Positions 15,568 through 24,383 are shown, numbered from the stretch's first letter. The stretch: DNA of 64,000 bases from Pseudohongiella sp. (GCA_030696315.1 JAUYSM010000074.1:1-64000), one strand, 5' to 3'. The notes: generated from the sequence alone by a model not told the origin. A program made the numbers and translations.

Positions 15568-16431
15568 ATGTCCGAGTCCCGGAAAGTACCAGAAGCCAGC
15601 GTTGATGATATTGCTGCCTACTACAATAAGAATACCCGTCTGTTTCTGGATCTTGGGGGCAGTGGCGACGTGGCAGCTATCCACCGCGCCATCTGGGCGC
15701 CAGGTGTGACCAATAAAACGGAGGCGTTTAATTATCTGAATGTACAAGTCGCACACGCCTTACAGGCTGGTATCAAAGAGCAGGGAGCACACGTGCTGGA
15801 TCTGGGGTGCGGGGTGGGAGGGACATCTACCTGGCTCGCATCAGTATTGAATGCAGATGTGACGGGAGTTACCATCAGTGCCGAGCAACAGAAGCTGGCA
15901 ACACAACGTGCCGAACAGCTGGGACTGAGCAACAGAGTGCGGTTTGTGCAGGGCGATTTTGCGGCGATGCCTAAGCTCGAGGCAGCTGATGCAGCATTTG
16001 CGATTGAGTCTTTTGTCCACGCCCGCTCGGCAGATACATTTTTTGAGATGGCTGCCCGTCATATAAAACCTGGCGGTTGTTTGGTGATTTGTGATGACTT
16101 TTTAAATTCGTCCATCCCTAATCAAGAACAAGGTGCTGCCAACGACTGGATTCAACGTTTTCAGCGCGGCTGGCATTTGAACAATCTGGTCACCCCCGAT
16201 CAGACAATCACTAGCGCTTCACGCGTTGGCTTCAAACTCCTGCACGCCAGCAACCTGTCGGCGTATACCCGGTCCTTCAATCCGATTGTATTGTTTCTGG
16301 TCAGCCAGCTTACGCGTTTGCCATTGCCCTGGGCCTATTGGCAAAACATGGCGGGTGGCACCGCGTTACAGATTTGCCTTCGGCGCGGCTGGACTCAATA
16401 TCATGTGCTGGTCTGGCAACATGAGGGATAA
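15568..16431 (+). CDS. SAM-dependent methyltransferase, sterol/UbiE-type
   Basis: Methyltransferase of 287 residues. Motif I is VLDLGCGVGGTSTWLAS near residue 76; the GVTISAEQQKLA strand-helix is typical of the family that methylates sterols, tocopherols and other lipids or secondary metabolites. A CLVICDDFL post-motif strand follows near 170. The first 60 residues (a YYNxNTRLFLDLG stretch) match the usual N-terminal extension. The acceptor is unknown. It is divergent from the MAPEG gene with about 135 bases between, and 93 bases before the DUF305 fusion. A link to the adjacent heterocycle/lipid cluster is possible but not shown. Confidence 0.83.
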   Translation: MSESRKVPEASVDDIAAYYNKNTRLFLDLGGSGDVAAIHRAIWAPGVTNKTEAFNYLNVQVAHALQAGIKEQGAHVLDLGCGVGGTSTWLASVLNADVTGVTISAEQQKLATQRAEQLGLSNRVRFVQGDFAAMPKLEAADAAFAIESFVHARSADTFFEMAARHIKPGGCLVICDDFLNSSIPNQEQGAANDWIQRFQRGWHLNNLVTPDQTITSASRVGFKLLHASNLSAYTRSFNPIVLFLVSQLTRLPLPWAYWQNMAGGTALQICLRRGWTQYHVLVWQHEG

Positions 16432-16524
16432 GTAGTCCTGAAATCTATGTTGTTTTGCCAGTGGATTCCAGATCATTTCCGTTGTAGCCTTCCGTTTAAA
16501 TTGGAACGGTTTACGGAGATAACC

Positions 16525-18951
16525 ATGTTGCGTCATACACGCTTGTCATTAGCAATTTCAGCTGTTTCCCTGTTTGCTGCAGGTCAGGCTTTTGCCCAGC
16601 CACCGATTATCCAACCAGGCGCGCCCGGTCAGGTCAGTCGTCAGATCAGTATCGAGGAGGCTTCTGCCTTAGCCGGCACGCGCGTCACTGACGCCGATGT
16701 CACGTTTATGCAGGACATGATCATGCACCACGATCAGGCTGTTCAGATGACAGCCATGATCGAAGGACGCAGTCAGCGTGATGAGGTTCGCCAGTTGGGC
16801 GAACGCATTTCAGCCTCTCAAGATGATGAAATGCAGTTTATGGTGGATTGGCTGGAAGAGCAGGGTCAACCTGTCATGCCGCCGGCCGCTGATCGCTCGG
16901 CACATGCTCATCACTCAGGTCACTCAACCATGGCTGGCATGTTGACTGATGCAGAGTTGGCAAATTTGCGCGCGGCCCAAGGTAATCAGTTTGACACACT
17001 GTTTATGCAGTTCATGATCAAACACCACCAGGGCGCCATCACCATGGTGGATGAATTGCTCGCCAAACAAGGCACCGCGCAGGATCCCGTGCTGTTTGAA
17101 TTTATTTCTGAGGTCAAGACCGAACAGAACAGCGAGATTGAGCGCATGACAGCCATGCTGGCGACGTTTTCGCCCGATCCTCGTGTCGGACTTGGCGCGG
17201 GCTATTACGACGCGGGTCAAGCGTCAATGAACATGAATCTGCTGGCGGCTTTGCCCAAACCGGATGGTTTTTTTGATCCAGCCAACCCGATGGGCTTGCC
17301 TATGAGCCGGCTTAATCAGGCAGGCGAGGCGGCTGGTGAAGATGATGAAGAAGCTGAGCCAAGGCCCAGTCTGCTCGATTTTGCTAACACTGACATGGCG
17401 TTTTCAGGCGACGTGATGATCGCGGGTAACTATCACGGTTTTAATGCCTACGATATCAGCAATCCGTTGCGTCCTGTGCACTTGAGCTCGGTCGTTTGTC
17501 CGGGCGGTCAGGGCGACGTCTCAGTGGTTGGTAATCTGTTGATCATGTCAGTTGAGCAGAATCGTGGTCGTCTGGATTGCGGGCTGGAAGGTGTGGCAGA
17601 ACGCGTCAGTGGTGAACGTTTCCGTGGTATCCGTATTTTTGATGTCAGTGATTTCAGAATGCCTATTCAGGTCGCAGCCGTTCAAACCTGCCGTGGATCT
17701 CATACACATACCGTCGTGAAAGATCCAGATGACGATGGCAAATTGCTGGTCTACATTTCAGGTACCAGTTATGTGCGCCCGGGCGAAGAGCTGGAAGGTT
17801 GCATTGATGAGTCGCCGTTTAAGGATGAAGATTCAGCACGATTCCGCATTGAGGTTGTTGAGATCCCGGTAAACAACCCGGAAGATTCACGTATTGTCAG
17901 TCGGCCTCAGGTGTTTGCCGATCCGGTGACCGGGGTAATTGCATCCTTGTGGGAAGGCGGCGACCATGGTCCGGATACTAACCGTACCGGTGAAACCAAT
18001 CATTGCCATGACATCACTGCGTTCCCGCAACTGGGCGTGGCGGCAGGTGCCTGTTCGGGTAACGGTATTCTGTTTGATATTTCAGATCCTTTGAATCCAC
18101 AGCGCCTGGATCAGGTGATTGACACGGGTTTTGCCTATTGGCACTCGGCAACTTTCAATAATGATGGCACCAAGGTGTTATTCACCGATGAGTGGGGCGG
18201 TGGTTCGCGCGCCCGTTGTCGTTCATTCGATCCAATGAATTGGGGCGGCAATGCCATTTATGACATCGTGGATGGCAAGCTTGAGTTCCGTGCTCACTAT
18301 AAAATGCCTGCGCCGCAATCTGAGGAAGAGAATTGTGTCGCTCACAATGGTTCGCTGGTGCCGGTGCCGGGCCGCGATATTTTTGTGCAATCCTGGTATC
18401 AGGGTGGCATTTCGGTGATGGATTTTACCGATTCGTCTAACCCGCGGGAAATTGCGTTTTTTGACCGCGGCCCGGTTGATTCAGAAGAGTTGGTGATGGG
18501 TGGCTATTGGTCGTCTTATTGGTACAAAGGTGTGATTTATGGGACGGAGATTGCACGTGGTGTGGATGTGCTTGAGTTGGTGCCGAGTAATTTCCTGTCT
18601 GAAAATGAAATTGCAGCTGCAAATCTGACAGCAACAGCGGTGTTGCACAATCCTCAGCAGCAGCGTCAAATCGATTGGCCGGCAGAGCCGGTTGTAGCTC
18701 TAGCATATATGGATCAGTTGCGGCGCGATGATGCTTTGCCTGCGGCGCAGGATCAGGCGTTGACGGCGGCGTTGGATCGTGCGGCGACGGTGTTTGAGGA
18801 CGGTAATGGTCTGGATGCGGCGGGTGCTGAGCAGTTGGAGGCGTTGGCGGTGTCGTTGGCGGGAAGTGCGGGTGGCTTTGAGGGTATGACTCAGAAGCGT
18901 TATGTGGAGTTGGCGTCTACGGTGCGGGAGATTGCTGCGCGGTTGCGGTGA
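16525..18951 (+). CDS. Exported DUF305-DUF305-LVIVD repeat protein
   Basis: Large secreted protein of 808 residues. Start ATG at 16525, with GGAG at 16515-16518, followed by a clear signal peptide ending AFAQP. Two DUF305 units come first: FMQDMIMHHDQAVQM near residue 68 and FMQFMIKHHQGAITMV near 165, each with the M-x2-HH-x2-A helix that resembles a metal site. A beta-propeller of LVIVD-like repeats follows from about residue 285 (GFNAYDISNPLRPVHLSS, FDVSDFRMPIQVAAV, FDISDPLNPQRLDQV, VMDFTDSSNPREIAF). The C-terminal 110 residues are alpha-helical and alanine-rich. Both domains are uncharacterised biochemically; a periplasmic or surface metal-linked role is a guess. The frame is open 26 codons upstream of the chosen start. 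Confidence 0.85.
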   Translation: MLRHTRLSLAISAVSLFAAGQAFAQPPIIQPGAPGQVSRQISIEEASALAGTRVTDADVTFMQDMIMHHDQAVQMTAMIEGRSQRDEVRQLGERISASQDDEMQFMVDWLEEQGQPVMPPAADRSAHAHHSGHSTMAGMLTDAELANLRAAQGNQFDTLFMQFMIKHHQGAITMVDELLAKQGTAQDPVLFEFISEVKTEQNSEIERMTAMLATFSPDPRVGLGAGYYDAGQASMNMNLLAALPKPDGFFDPANPMGLPMSRLNQAGEAAGEDDEEAEPRPSLLDFANTDMAFSGDVMIAGNYHGFNAYDISNPLRPVHLSSVVCPGGQGDVSVVGNLLIMSVEQNRGRLDCGLEGVAERVSGERFRGIRIFDVSDFRMPIQVAAVQTCRGSHTHTVVKDPDDDGKLLVYISGTSYVRPGEELEGCIDESPFKDEDSARFRIEVVEIPVNNPEDSRIVSRPQVFADPVTGVIASLWEGGDHGPDTNRTGETNHCHDITAFPQLGVAAGACSGNGILFDISDPLNPQRLDQVIDTGFAYWHSATFNNDGTKVLFTDEWGGGSRARCRSFDPMNWGGNAIYDIVDGKLEFRAHYKMPAPQSEEENCVAHNGSLVPVPGRDIFVQSWYQGGISVMDFTDSSNPREIAFFDRGPVDSEELVMGGYWSSYWYKGVIYGTEIARGVDVLELVPSNFLSENEIAAANLTATAVLHNPQQQRQIDWPAEPVVALAYMDQLRRDDALPAAQDQALTAALDRAATVFEDGNGLDAAGAEQLEALAVSLAGSAGGFEGMTQKRYVELASTVREIAARLR

Positions 18952-19016
18952 GCTCAGGCAGAGTTGCAACGGAAACCTGAGCGGGTGGCCACAACGCTAA
19001 CTTGTGCCGGGCCTGC

Positions 19017-19088
19017 AACGGTAGCCTTAACGGGGGCCTGAACGGGGGCCTGAACGGGGGCCGCAACGGGGGCCGCAACGGGAGCCAG
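19017..19088. repeat. Six 12-base tandem repeats
   Basis: Six head-to-tail units based on AACGGGGGCCTG: units start at 19017, 19029, 19041, 19053, 19065 and 19077. The middle four are nearly identical (final two bases TG, TG, GC, GC). More degenerate copies may extend left to about 18966. The last unit runs into the left arm of the adjacent inverted repeat, so the two structures form one element. Not part of a convincing gene, though the frame stays open as an NGG-rich peptide. Confidence 0.85.
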
Positions 19089-19254
19089 GCACCGTGTCGG
19101 ATCGGCCGCATCCTCTGCCGATCCGACCGGTGCTGCGGAACTCGACCTTCGCGGCTGCGCCGCTCGGGACTCGGACAATCCTCGCACTTTTCGGTCGGAT
19201 TGGCAGAGGATAGGCGCGGCCTGATTGATCCGGCACGGTGCCTGGCTCCCGTTG
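19076..19254. repeat. REP/BIME-like large imperfect inverted repeat
   Basis: A perfect 21-base inverted repeat pairs 19076-19096 with 19234-19254; the core is CCAGGCACCGTG against CACGGTGCCTGG. A second, inner pair matches 19110-19129 with 19192-19211 at 19 of 20 bases (TCCTCTGCCGATCCGACC type). Together they would fold into a long interrupted stem around a roughly 60-base centre. Size, dyad symmetry and extragenic position fit a REP/BIME-like element or a miniature transposable element. No transposase or RAYT gene is in the window. There is no T-tract, so it is not a classical terminator. Confidence 0.8.
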
Positions 19255-19333
19255 CTCACTCCGGAATTGCGTTCTGGGGGGCGCGTTGTCGATTTTGGGA
19301 TTCGCTGGTTGGTTTCGCTCATGTTGCTTTGAG

Positions 19334-20353
19334 GTGGCTTTGTTGTTGGTAATTGGCAAAATTGTTCGGGCTGTTTTTGTGTTGTGGATGTGTGCTGCAG
19401 GTATGGTGCTGCATGCTCAGGATTTGTCGCGGGTGACGGTTACTCGTTTGCTCGACAGGCCCATCATCACGGCGGACATGGATGCGCGCATGGGGACCAA
19501 CATTCAGGGGCCGTCGTTGATTCGTGTGCCGGGCTGGGTGGAGAACCCGCTGGGCAAGTACTATCTTTATTTTTCTGAACATAAGGGTGAGTACATCCGG
19601 CTTGCGTATGCGGATGAAGTGACGGGTCCCTGGACGGTGTATTCGCCTGGGACTTTGCAGTTGTCGCAGTCATTTTTTCCGGAGACTTGTCCGCCTTGTT
19701 CGGTGCCGGAAGACAGTGTGGTGCGGGCATATGCGCATATTGCGTCGCCAGATGTGATTGTGCGTGAGGATCGTAAAGAGCTGGTGATGTACGTGCATGG
19801 GCGCGAGCCGATGGTGCAGGTGACGCGTTTGGCGCGATCTTCAAATGGAATTGATTTTGCGGGGGAGCCAGAGATTCTGGGTAGACCTTATTTCCGCACG
19901 TTTCTGTACAAGGACCATTGGTATGGTCTGGCGATGCCGGGCTTTTTCTATCGATCTGTGGATGGTTACACCGGATTTGAGGAAGGCCCGCGCTTTTTTA
20001 ACAATGACATGCGACATTCAGCGGTGCTGGTGCGTGGCGATACCCTTTATGTGTTCTGGACACAAGTGGGCCATGCGCCGGAAAGTATTTTGCTGACGGC
20101 AATCAGCATGAGTGATGACTGGACTGAATGGACGGAGTCGGAGACTGTTGAAGTGCTCAGACCGGAGCACGCTTGGGAGGGCGCTGATTTGCCGGTGCTA
20201 CCTTCGGTCAGAGGTGATATCACGGTGCCGGCCAATCAATTGCGTGATCCGGCGGTGTTTGAAGAAGATGGGCAGGTTTATTTGCTGTATGCGATTGCCG
20301 GGGAGAGTGGCATTGCCATTGCGCGTGTGGACGGCATTCCACCTGTCAACTGA
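19334..20353 (+). CDS. Exported GH43-like five-bladed propeller protein
   Basis: Secreted protein of about 340 residues. It has a hydrophobic N-terminal segment ending MVLHAQD and repeated propeller-like strands of the glycoside hydrolase 43/62/117 type: YYLYFSEHKGEYIRLAYA, ASPDVIV, FRTFLYKDHWYGLAM, LRDPAVFEEDGQVYLLYA and GIAIARV. Such folds hydrolyse plant or algal sugars, but I cannot identify the catalytic acids with certainty. Start uncertain: GTG at 19334 is my choice; the frame is open to 19238 across the inverted repeat and TTG starts lie nearby. Base use is G/T-rich compared with neighbours, and it lies next to a repeat element, so it may have been acquired. Confidence 0.7.
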   Translation: MALLLVIGKIVRAVFVLWMCAAGMVLHAQDLSRVTVTRLLDRPIITADMDARMGTNIQGPSLIRVPGWVENPLGKYYLYFSEHKGEYIRLAYADEVTGPWTVYSPGTLQLSQSFFPETCPPCSVPEDSVVRAYAHIASPDVIVREDRKELVMYVHGREPMVQVTRLARSSNGIDFAGEPEILGRPYFRTFLYKDHWYGLAMPGFFYRSVDGYTGFEEGPRFFNNDMRHSAVLVRGDTLYVFWTQVGHAPESILLTAISMSDDWTEWTESETVEVLRPEHAWEGADLPVLPSVRGDITVPANQLRDPAVFEEDGQVYLLYAIAGESGIAIARVDGIPPVN

Positions 20354-20431
20354 TAAGAACCTGAAGTGACAAGAACCTGAAATGACAAGAACCTGAAGTG
20401 ACAAGAACCTGAAGTGATCAGAGTTTGTAAT
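20352..20431. repeat. 16-base tandem repeat array between convergent genes
   Basis: Four close copies of GACAAGAACCTGAAGT start at 20352, 20368, 20384 and 20400 (single-base differences in the first two), followed by a degenerate fifth at 20416-20431 (GATCAGAGTTTGTAAT). The first unit begins inside the stop region of the GH43-like gene, and the array ends just before the stop of the convergent HAD gene. No T-tract or hairpin is obvious. It looks like a replication-slippage minisatellite. Confidence 0.85.
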
Positions 20432-20433
20432 GA

Positions 20434-21255
20434 TCAAAGATTAAAGCGCTCGCGCAAAAATACGGCAATGCCGTCTTCGTCATGGTGGCCTATGACACCG
20501 GTTGATGCGGCCTTGACGACGTCTTTGGCATTGGCGGGTGCGTAGGCTTCATCTGCCATGGCAAACATGCTGAGATCATTGTCACTGTCTCCAAAACACA
20601 GTATGCGACTGGCACCCAGACGGGTTCCCAGTTGTCTTAAAGCATTACCTTTGCTGGCCTGGCTGTGGTGAATATCCATCCATTTCAGGTTCTTGTTTTC
20701 CATGGCCATGCCGGAGTAAGCCACCAGGTGAGCTTCATCTGAAATGTTCATCTCAATGGCCGAAATGGTCGCACTGGTGCCAAGCATACTGATGTTGGTG
20801 ATCTGTGAGTTGGCCGGCATTTGTTGTAAGGGCAGTACGTTGGAGACCAATCTGGAAAAAAACATGTCCACCAGTCGCTGCTCAAAATCATGCTGCACGG
20901 GCGGGTGGTAAATAAAGTGTCGATGATCTTTCGTCACGCAATGAACAAAAGGTGTAACGTTTTCAGCGATGGCTGCCCGGATGACATGTTCTGCTTCAGC
21001 GTTGCTCAGGAAATTGCCCAGTGACAGTGATTCACTGCCCGGATCCCAGACAATCACGCCATTGATGTATATATGTGGCAATAAAAATCCGTGACCCCGA
21101 ATAATCTCTTGTGCAGAGTGCAGGTTGCGTCCTGTTGCCACCGTGTACGCAATATTGTTGGCGGTCAGACGTTTGAGCGTGTCCGCAGTGAAATCGGAAA
21201 TTCGATGGTCTGCCCCCAGCAGGGTGCCGTCCAAGTCAAATACTACAAGTTCCAT
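20434..21255 (-). CDS. HAD superfamily hydrolase, Cof type
   Basis: Phosphatase of the Cof/YidA subfamily, 273 residues, acting on small phosphorylated metabolites in the cytoplasm. Motif I is VVFDLDGTLL at residues 3-12, motif II TVATGRN near 41, and motif IV CFGDSDNDLSMF near 223, with the C2-type cap between. I took the ATG at 21255, which places motif I in its usual position; the frame remains open 30 codons upstream without family sequence. It is divergent from the thioesterase gene. The physiological substrate is unknown. Confidence 0.88.
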   Translation of the reverse strand: MELVVFDLDGTLLGADHRISDFTADTLKRLTANNIAYTVATGRNLHSAQEIIRGHGFLLPHIYINGVIVWDPGSESLSLGNFLSNAEAEHVIRAAIAENVTPFVHCVTKDHRHFIYHPPVQHDFEQRLVDMFFSRLVSNVLPLQQMPANSQITNISMLGTSATISAIEMNISDEAHLVAYSGMAMENKNLKWMDIHHSQASKGNALRQLGTRLGASRILCFGDSDNDLSMFAMADEAYAPANAKDVVKAASTGVIGHHDEDGIAVFLRERFNL

Positions 21256-21390
21256 GATATTCCACTGTTCCTGACGTCCGCGTTTGAAGTCCAAGCATAA
21301 ACCAAAACCACTCTCGTCTACCATTGGAAGCAAACAACACTGCAATGTTATGCTCTTGCGGTCAAGACAGCTTGTACAGGAAACCCTTGC

Positions 21391-21825
21391 GTGAACTGGG
21401 ACAGACAGGATCCATTTACAGTATTAATCTCAGTCGATAACTCAGATATCGATGAACTGGGCCATGTAAACAATGCTGCTTACGTGCGCTGGCTGGAGCG
21501 TTGTGCCTGGCGTCACTCTGAATCTCTTGGATTGGGTGTGGCAGAATACAAAACACTGGATCGCGCCATGGTGGTGCTGCGCCACGAAATTGATTATCTG
21601 GCTGCAGCTTATCTGGATGATCAAGTGATGGTGGCTACGTGGATTACCGAATCTGACAATAAGTTGCGTCTCACCCGTCATTTTCAAATTATCCGACCCG
21701 CAGATAAGATGACTTTATTGCGCGCACGCAGTACGTTTGTCTGTATTGAACTGAGCAGCGGTAAAGCCCGCCGAATGCCAGCGATTTTTGTGGATACCTA
21801 TGGGCAGGCAATAAAAATAAACTAG
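21391..21825 (+). CDS. Acyl-CoA thioesterase, 4HBT/YbgC family
   Basis: Hotdog-fold thioesterase of 144 residues. The signature is DIDELGHVNNAAYVRWLE near residues 19-36, where the Asp of the HVNN region is the usual catalytic or structural site, and RHEIDYLAAAYLDDQV follows. It hydrolyses acyl-CoA esters in the cytoplasm; chain length cannot be inferred. GTG start at 21391, with AGGAAA about eight bases upstream. It lies seven bases ahead of a membrane-protein gene, so the two are likely co-transcribed. Confidence 0.87.
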   Translation: MNWDRQDPFTVLISVDNSDIDELGHVNNAAYVRWLERCAWRHSESLGLGVAEYKTLDRAMVVLRHEIDYLAAAYLDDQVMVATWITESDNKLRLTRHFQIIRPADKMTLLRARSTFVCIELSSGKARRMPAIFVDTYGQAIKIN

Positions 21826-21832
21826 CCGGGTA

Positions 21833-22459
21833 GTGTCTATGCGTGAACGTGCCAAACAACAGATGCCAATGGTACTGCTGACTTTGCTCAGTATTATTCA
21901 GGCTCTGGCGCTGGAGTTATTATGGGCCCATATCCGGGCCGAACCGGATCTGCTGGTTTTTGGTTGGCCAGCATTTTTAAGCTGGCTACAGATCAGCGTC
22001 ACCTTGATGGGCATCATCCTGATCTGGTTGTTATACAGCAGTGTGACCATGAGATTTACCTGGACACCCACGCCCGGTGATTCAGTGATTCCGTTTTTTG
22101 TGGGTATTCTGGAATTTACCTTGATCGCATCGTTAGGCTTGGACTACCTTCCTGTGTGGTTTGTGCTGCTGGCCATGTTGTTTGGCCTCATGCCGGCAAC
22201 CCTGCAATCGATTTTTCGCCGTGCTCGCCTCGAAAAAGAAAACAGCGCCTTTTTTGATGGTTTAAAACCCGCCACCTTGCGCGATTTTTACCCTGTAATC
22301 CTGGTGGTTTTGGTGTTGACGACACTGGGCATGGCGCTGGCGGTAACCGGTGACCAATTTATACTCGCCCTTATTGCGCTGTTGATTGCCGCTGCTGCAC
22401 ATGCCTACCAGATGTATTTGAGTTCAGTGCGTTGGCAAAAGGCTATGCAGTTATTGTAA
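21833..22459 (+). CDS. Hypothetical multi-pass membrane protein
   Basis: I do not recognise the family. The 208-residue product has about six hydrophobic helices (near 12-30, 43-68, 80-100, 106-125, 150-170, 172-195) and a charged loop RRARLEKENSAFFDG in the middle. Start is GTG at 21833 or ATG at 21839. It follows the thioesterase gene closely and precedes the B3-type hydrolase gene by 66 bases. Coding status is well supported by the membrane pattern and tight spacing. Confidence 0.7.
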   Translation: MSMRERAKQQMPMVLLTLLSIIQALALELLWAHIRAEPDLLVFGWPAFLSWLQISVTLMGIILIWLLYSSVTMRFTWTPTPGDSVIPFFVGILEFTLIASLGLDYLPVWFVLLAMLFGLMPATLQSIFRRARLEKENSAFFDGLKPATLRDFYPVILVVLVLTTLGMALAVTGDQFILALIALLIAAAAHAYQMYLSSVRWQKAMQLL

Positions 22460-22525
22460 TGGCTGCGTTGGTAAAAGAATTTTTATTGTTGGGTGAACAC
22501 TTGTTTTGTTCCAAGAGGTGTATTG

Positions 22526-23479
22526 ATGAAGTTGTCCAGGATTTTAGTGGCGGGTTTATTCGCAAGTACAATGTCCGCGCCGCTTGTGGCACAAGACCTC
22601 AGCCAGCCAGAAAATGTCGGTCGACCTGGCCGGCTCGATCTGCTGACGCTGGAACAAAAAGTCGCCAATGGGCAGTCTTTTCACACGCATCAGTCTGAAC
22701 CGGTAGAACCCTTCCGCATATTGGGTAATATCTATTTTGTTGGAGCCAGCAATATCGCGTCGTATTTGATTACCTCACCTGAGGGACATTTTTTGCTGGA
22801 CACCGGTGTGCAGGGCATGACGACTTCGATTAAACACAACGTTGAGGCCTTGGGATTCAAGATGGGCGACATCAAAATTATCCTCTCCAGCCATGCGCAC
22901 TTTGACCACATTCAGGGGCATGCGATTATGCAGCGCCTGACAGGGGCGCAAGTATTTGCGCTGGCGGCGGATGCCGATGCACTGGAAGCGGGCAGGGATT
23001 TGTCGCCGCTAGGGTTTGAAGGCTGGGAACCCGTCAAGGTAGACAGGCGTTTGCAGGATGGTGAGTCAATTGAACTGGGCGGAGTGACACTGACGCCAAC
23101 CTGGGCGCCTGGGCATTCGCCTGGCTGTACCACCTGGAGTATGGACACACAGGATTCAGGCGAAACACTGCGTGTGGTATTTTTTGGTTGTAACGGGCCT
23201 AACGATGGCGTTCAGTTGATTAACAATCCACGTTTCCCGACGCTGGTTGAAGACGCCCTGTTTGGCTTCGATAATATGGCCAAACTGCAAGCGGATCTCT
23301 ATCTGACGGGGCATCCACAAGTGCCTTTTGAGGGTATTGAGCACTTGATGCGTGTTCAGGTCAGGCCGCATCCTTTACTGAATCAGCAACCCTGGGCAGA
23401 GTTTATTGCCGCCAGAAAACAGGACTTTGAAGCACGGGTCCGCGCTGAGCGGGATTCACTGCAGCAAACAACGCCTTAG
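22526..23479 (+). CDS. Exported subclass B3-like metallo-beta-lactamase-fold hydrolase
   Basis: Secreted protein of 317 residues. ATG at 22526 with AAGAGGTG five bases upstream, then a signal peptide ending LVAQD. Zinc motifs are SSHAHFDHIQG near residue 125, APGHSPGCTTW near 202 and LTGHP near 270. The GHSPGCTTW form is characteristic of subclass B3 beta-lactamases, and all six expected metal ligands (His, His, Asp, His, His, His) appear present. It may hydrolyse beta-lactams in the periplasm, but B3-like environmental enzymes often have other substrates such as lactones. No regulator of the AmpR type is adjacent. Confidence 0.85.
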   Translation: MKLSRILVAGLFASTMSAPLVAQDLSQPENVGRPGRLDLLTLEQKVANGQSFHTHQSEPVEPFRILGNIYFVGASNIASYLITSPEGHFLLDTGVQGMTTSIKHNVEALGFKMGDIKIILSSHAHFDHIQGHAIMQRLTGAQVFALAADADALEAGRDLSPLGFEGWEPVKVDRRLQDGESIELGGVTLTPTWAPGHSPGCTTWSMDTQDSGETLRVVFFGCNGPNDGVQLINNPRFPTLVEDALFGFDNMAKLQADLYLTGHPQVPFEGIEHLMRVQVRPHPLLNQQPWAEFIAARKQDFEARVRAERDSLQQTTP

Positions 23480-23513
23480 TCGATTGCTGCAGCGCAGGTG
23501 CTTTCAGCAACCG

Positions 23514-24383
23514 TCAGGGGAAAACCTCAGGCATATCGCTGGACACCTTGGTGCTAAACACCGGGTCTCGTTTTTGCAAAAATGCCTGAATACCTTCTTT
23601 GCCATCGCCTTGACTGGTGTAAAACACCGCCAGTGATTCCACTTTGTGGGCTTCAAGCGGGTGAATCAGCGCAGCGTTCCTCAGCATCATCTGACGTGCC
23701 AGCGCAATGGCGACGGGCGAACGATGCTGAATGTAACTGCGTGCCAGCTTTTTTGCTTCCGTCATTAATTGGTCTGCCGGAAATGCGGCCTTTGCCAGCC
23801 CCTTTGCCACAGCATCCGCACTGGAGATCAGTTCACCGGTATACACCCAGTCCAGTGCCTGGGAAATTCCAACCAGTCTTGGCAGAAACCAGGTGGAACA
23901 CGCTTCCGGTACGATGCCAATTTTGCCAAATACAAAACCCATCCGGGCTGACTCAGACAGCAAACGTACATCCATCGCCAGGGTCATAGTGGCACCAACA
24001 CCCACGGCAGCACCATTGATTGCGCCAATCACCGGTTTGTTGCACTGATAGATCGCCAGTGATACGCGGCCACCGGTGTCGCGCACACCACTGATCATGT
24101 TGGCGTCTTCAAAACCTTGTTCCAGCTCCGCTGGCGTAGGATGCATGGTTTCATCAAGACCAAACACATTGCCGGCAACAGACAGATCCATTCCCGCACA
24201 AAACGCTCGGCCAGCGCCGGTAACAATGACAGCTCCGACCGCATCATCAGCACTGGCCCGGTTAAATGCATCAATCAGCTCGTTGGCCATGGTGACAGTA
24301 AAGGCGTTCATCTTATCCGGACGATTCAGCGTGATGGTCAGTATGCGATCGTCGATTTGGTAATCCAGCGTGGTGTAGGACAA
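23514..24383 (-). CDS. Enoyl-CoA hydratase/isomerase family protein
   Basis: Crotonase-fold enzyme of 289 residues. The oxyanion-hole motifs are GRAFCAGMDLS near residue 58 and INGAAVGVGATMTLAMD near 121; the FVFGKIGIVPEACSTWFLPRLVG block supplies the catalytic glutamate region near 150. It acts on acyl-CoA thioesters, most likely in fatty-acid or branched-acid breakdown. An insertion around residues 73-100 is common in this subgroup. It is transcribed leftward and is convergent with the B3-like gene, 34 bases away. Confidence 0.88.
   Translation of the reverse strand: MSYTTLDYQIDDRILTITLNRPDKMNAFTVTMANELIDAFNRASADDAVGAVIVTGAGRAFCAGMDLSVAGNVFGLDETMHPTPAELEQGFEDANMISGVRDTGGRVSLAIYQCNKPVIGAINGAAVGVGATMTLAMDVRLLSESARMGFVFGKIGIVPEACSTWFLPRLVGISQALDWVYTGELISSADAVAKGLAKAAFPADQLMTEAKKLARSYIQHRSPVAIALARQMMLRNAALIHPLEAHKVESLAVFYTSQGDGKEGIQAFLQKRDPVFSTKVSSDMPEVFP

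Noticed and set aside
19002-19352. Glycine/asparagine-repeat protein encoded across the tandem repeats
   Set aside because: The open frame is a by-product of the 12-base repeats, has no ribosome site, and runs through the inverted repeat.
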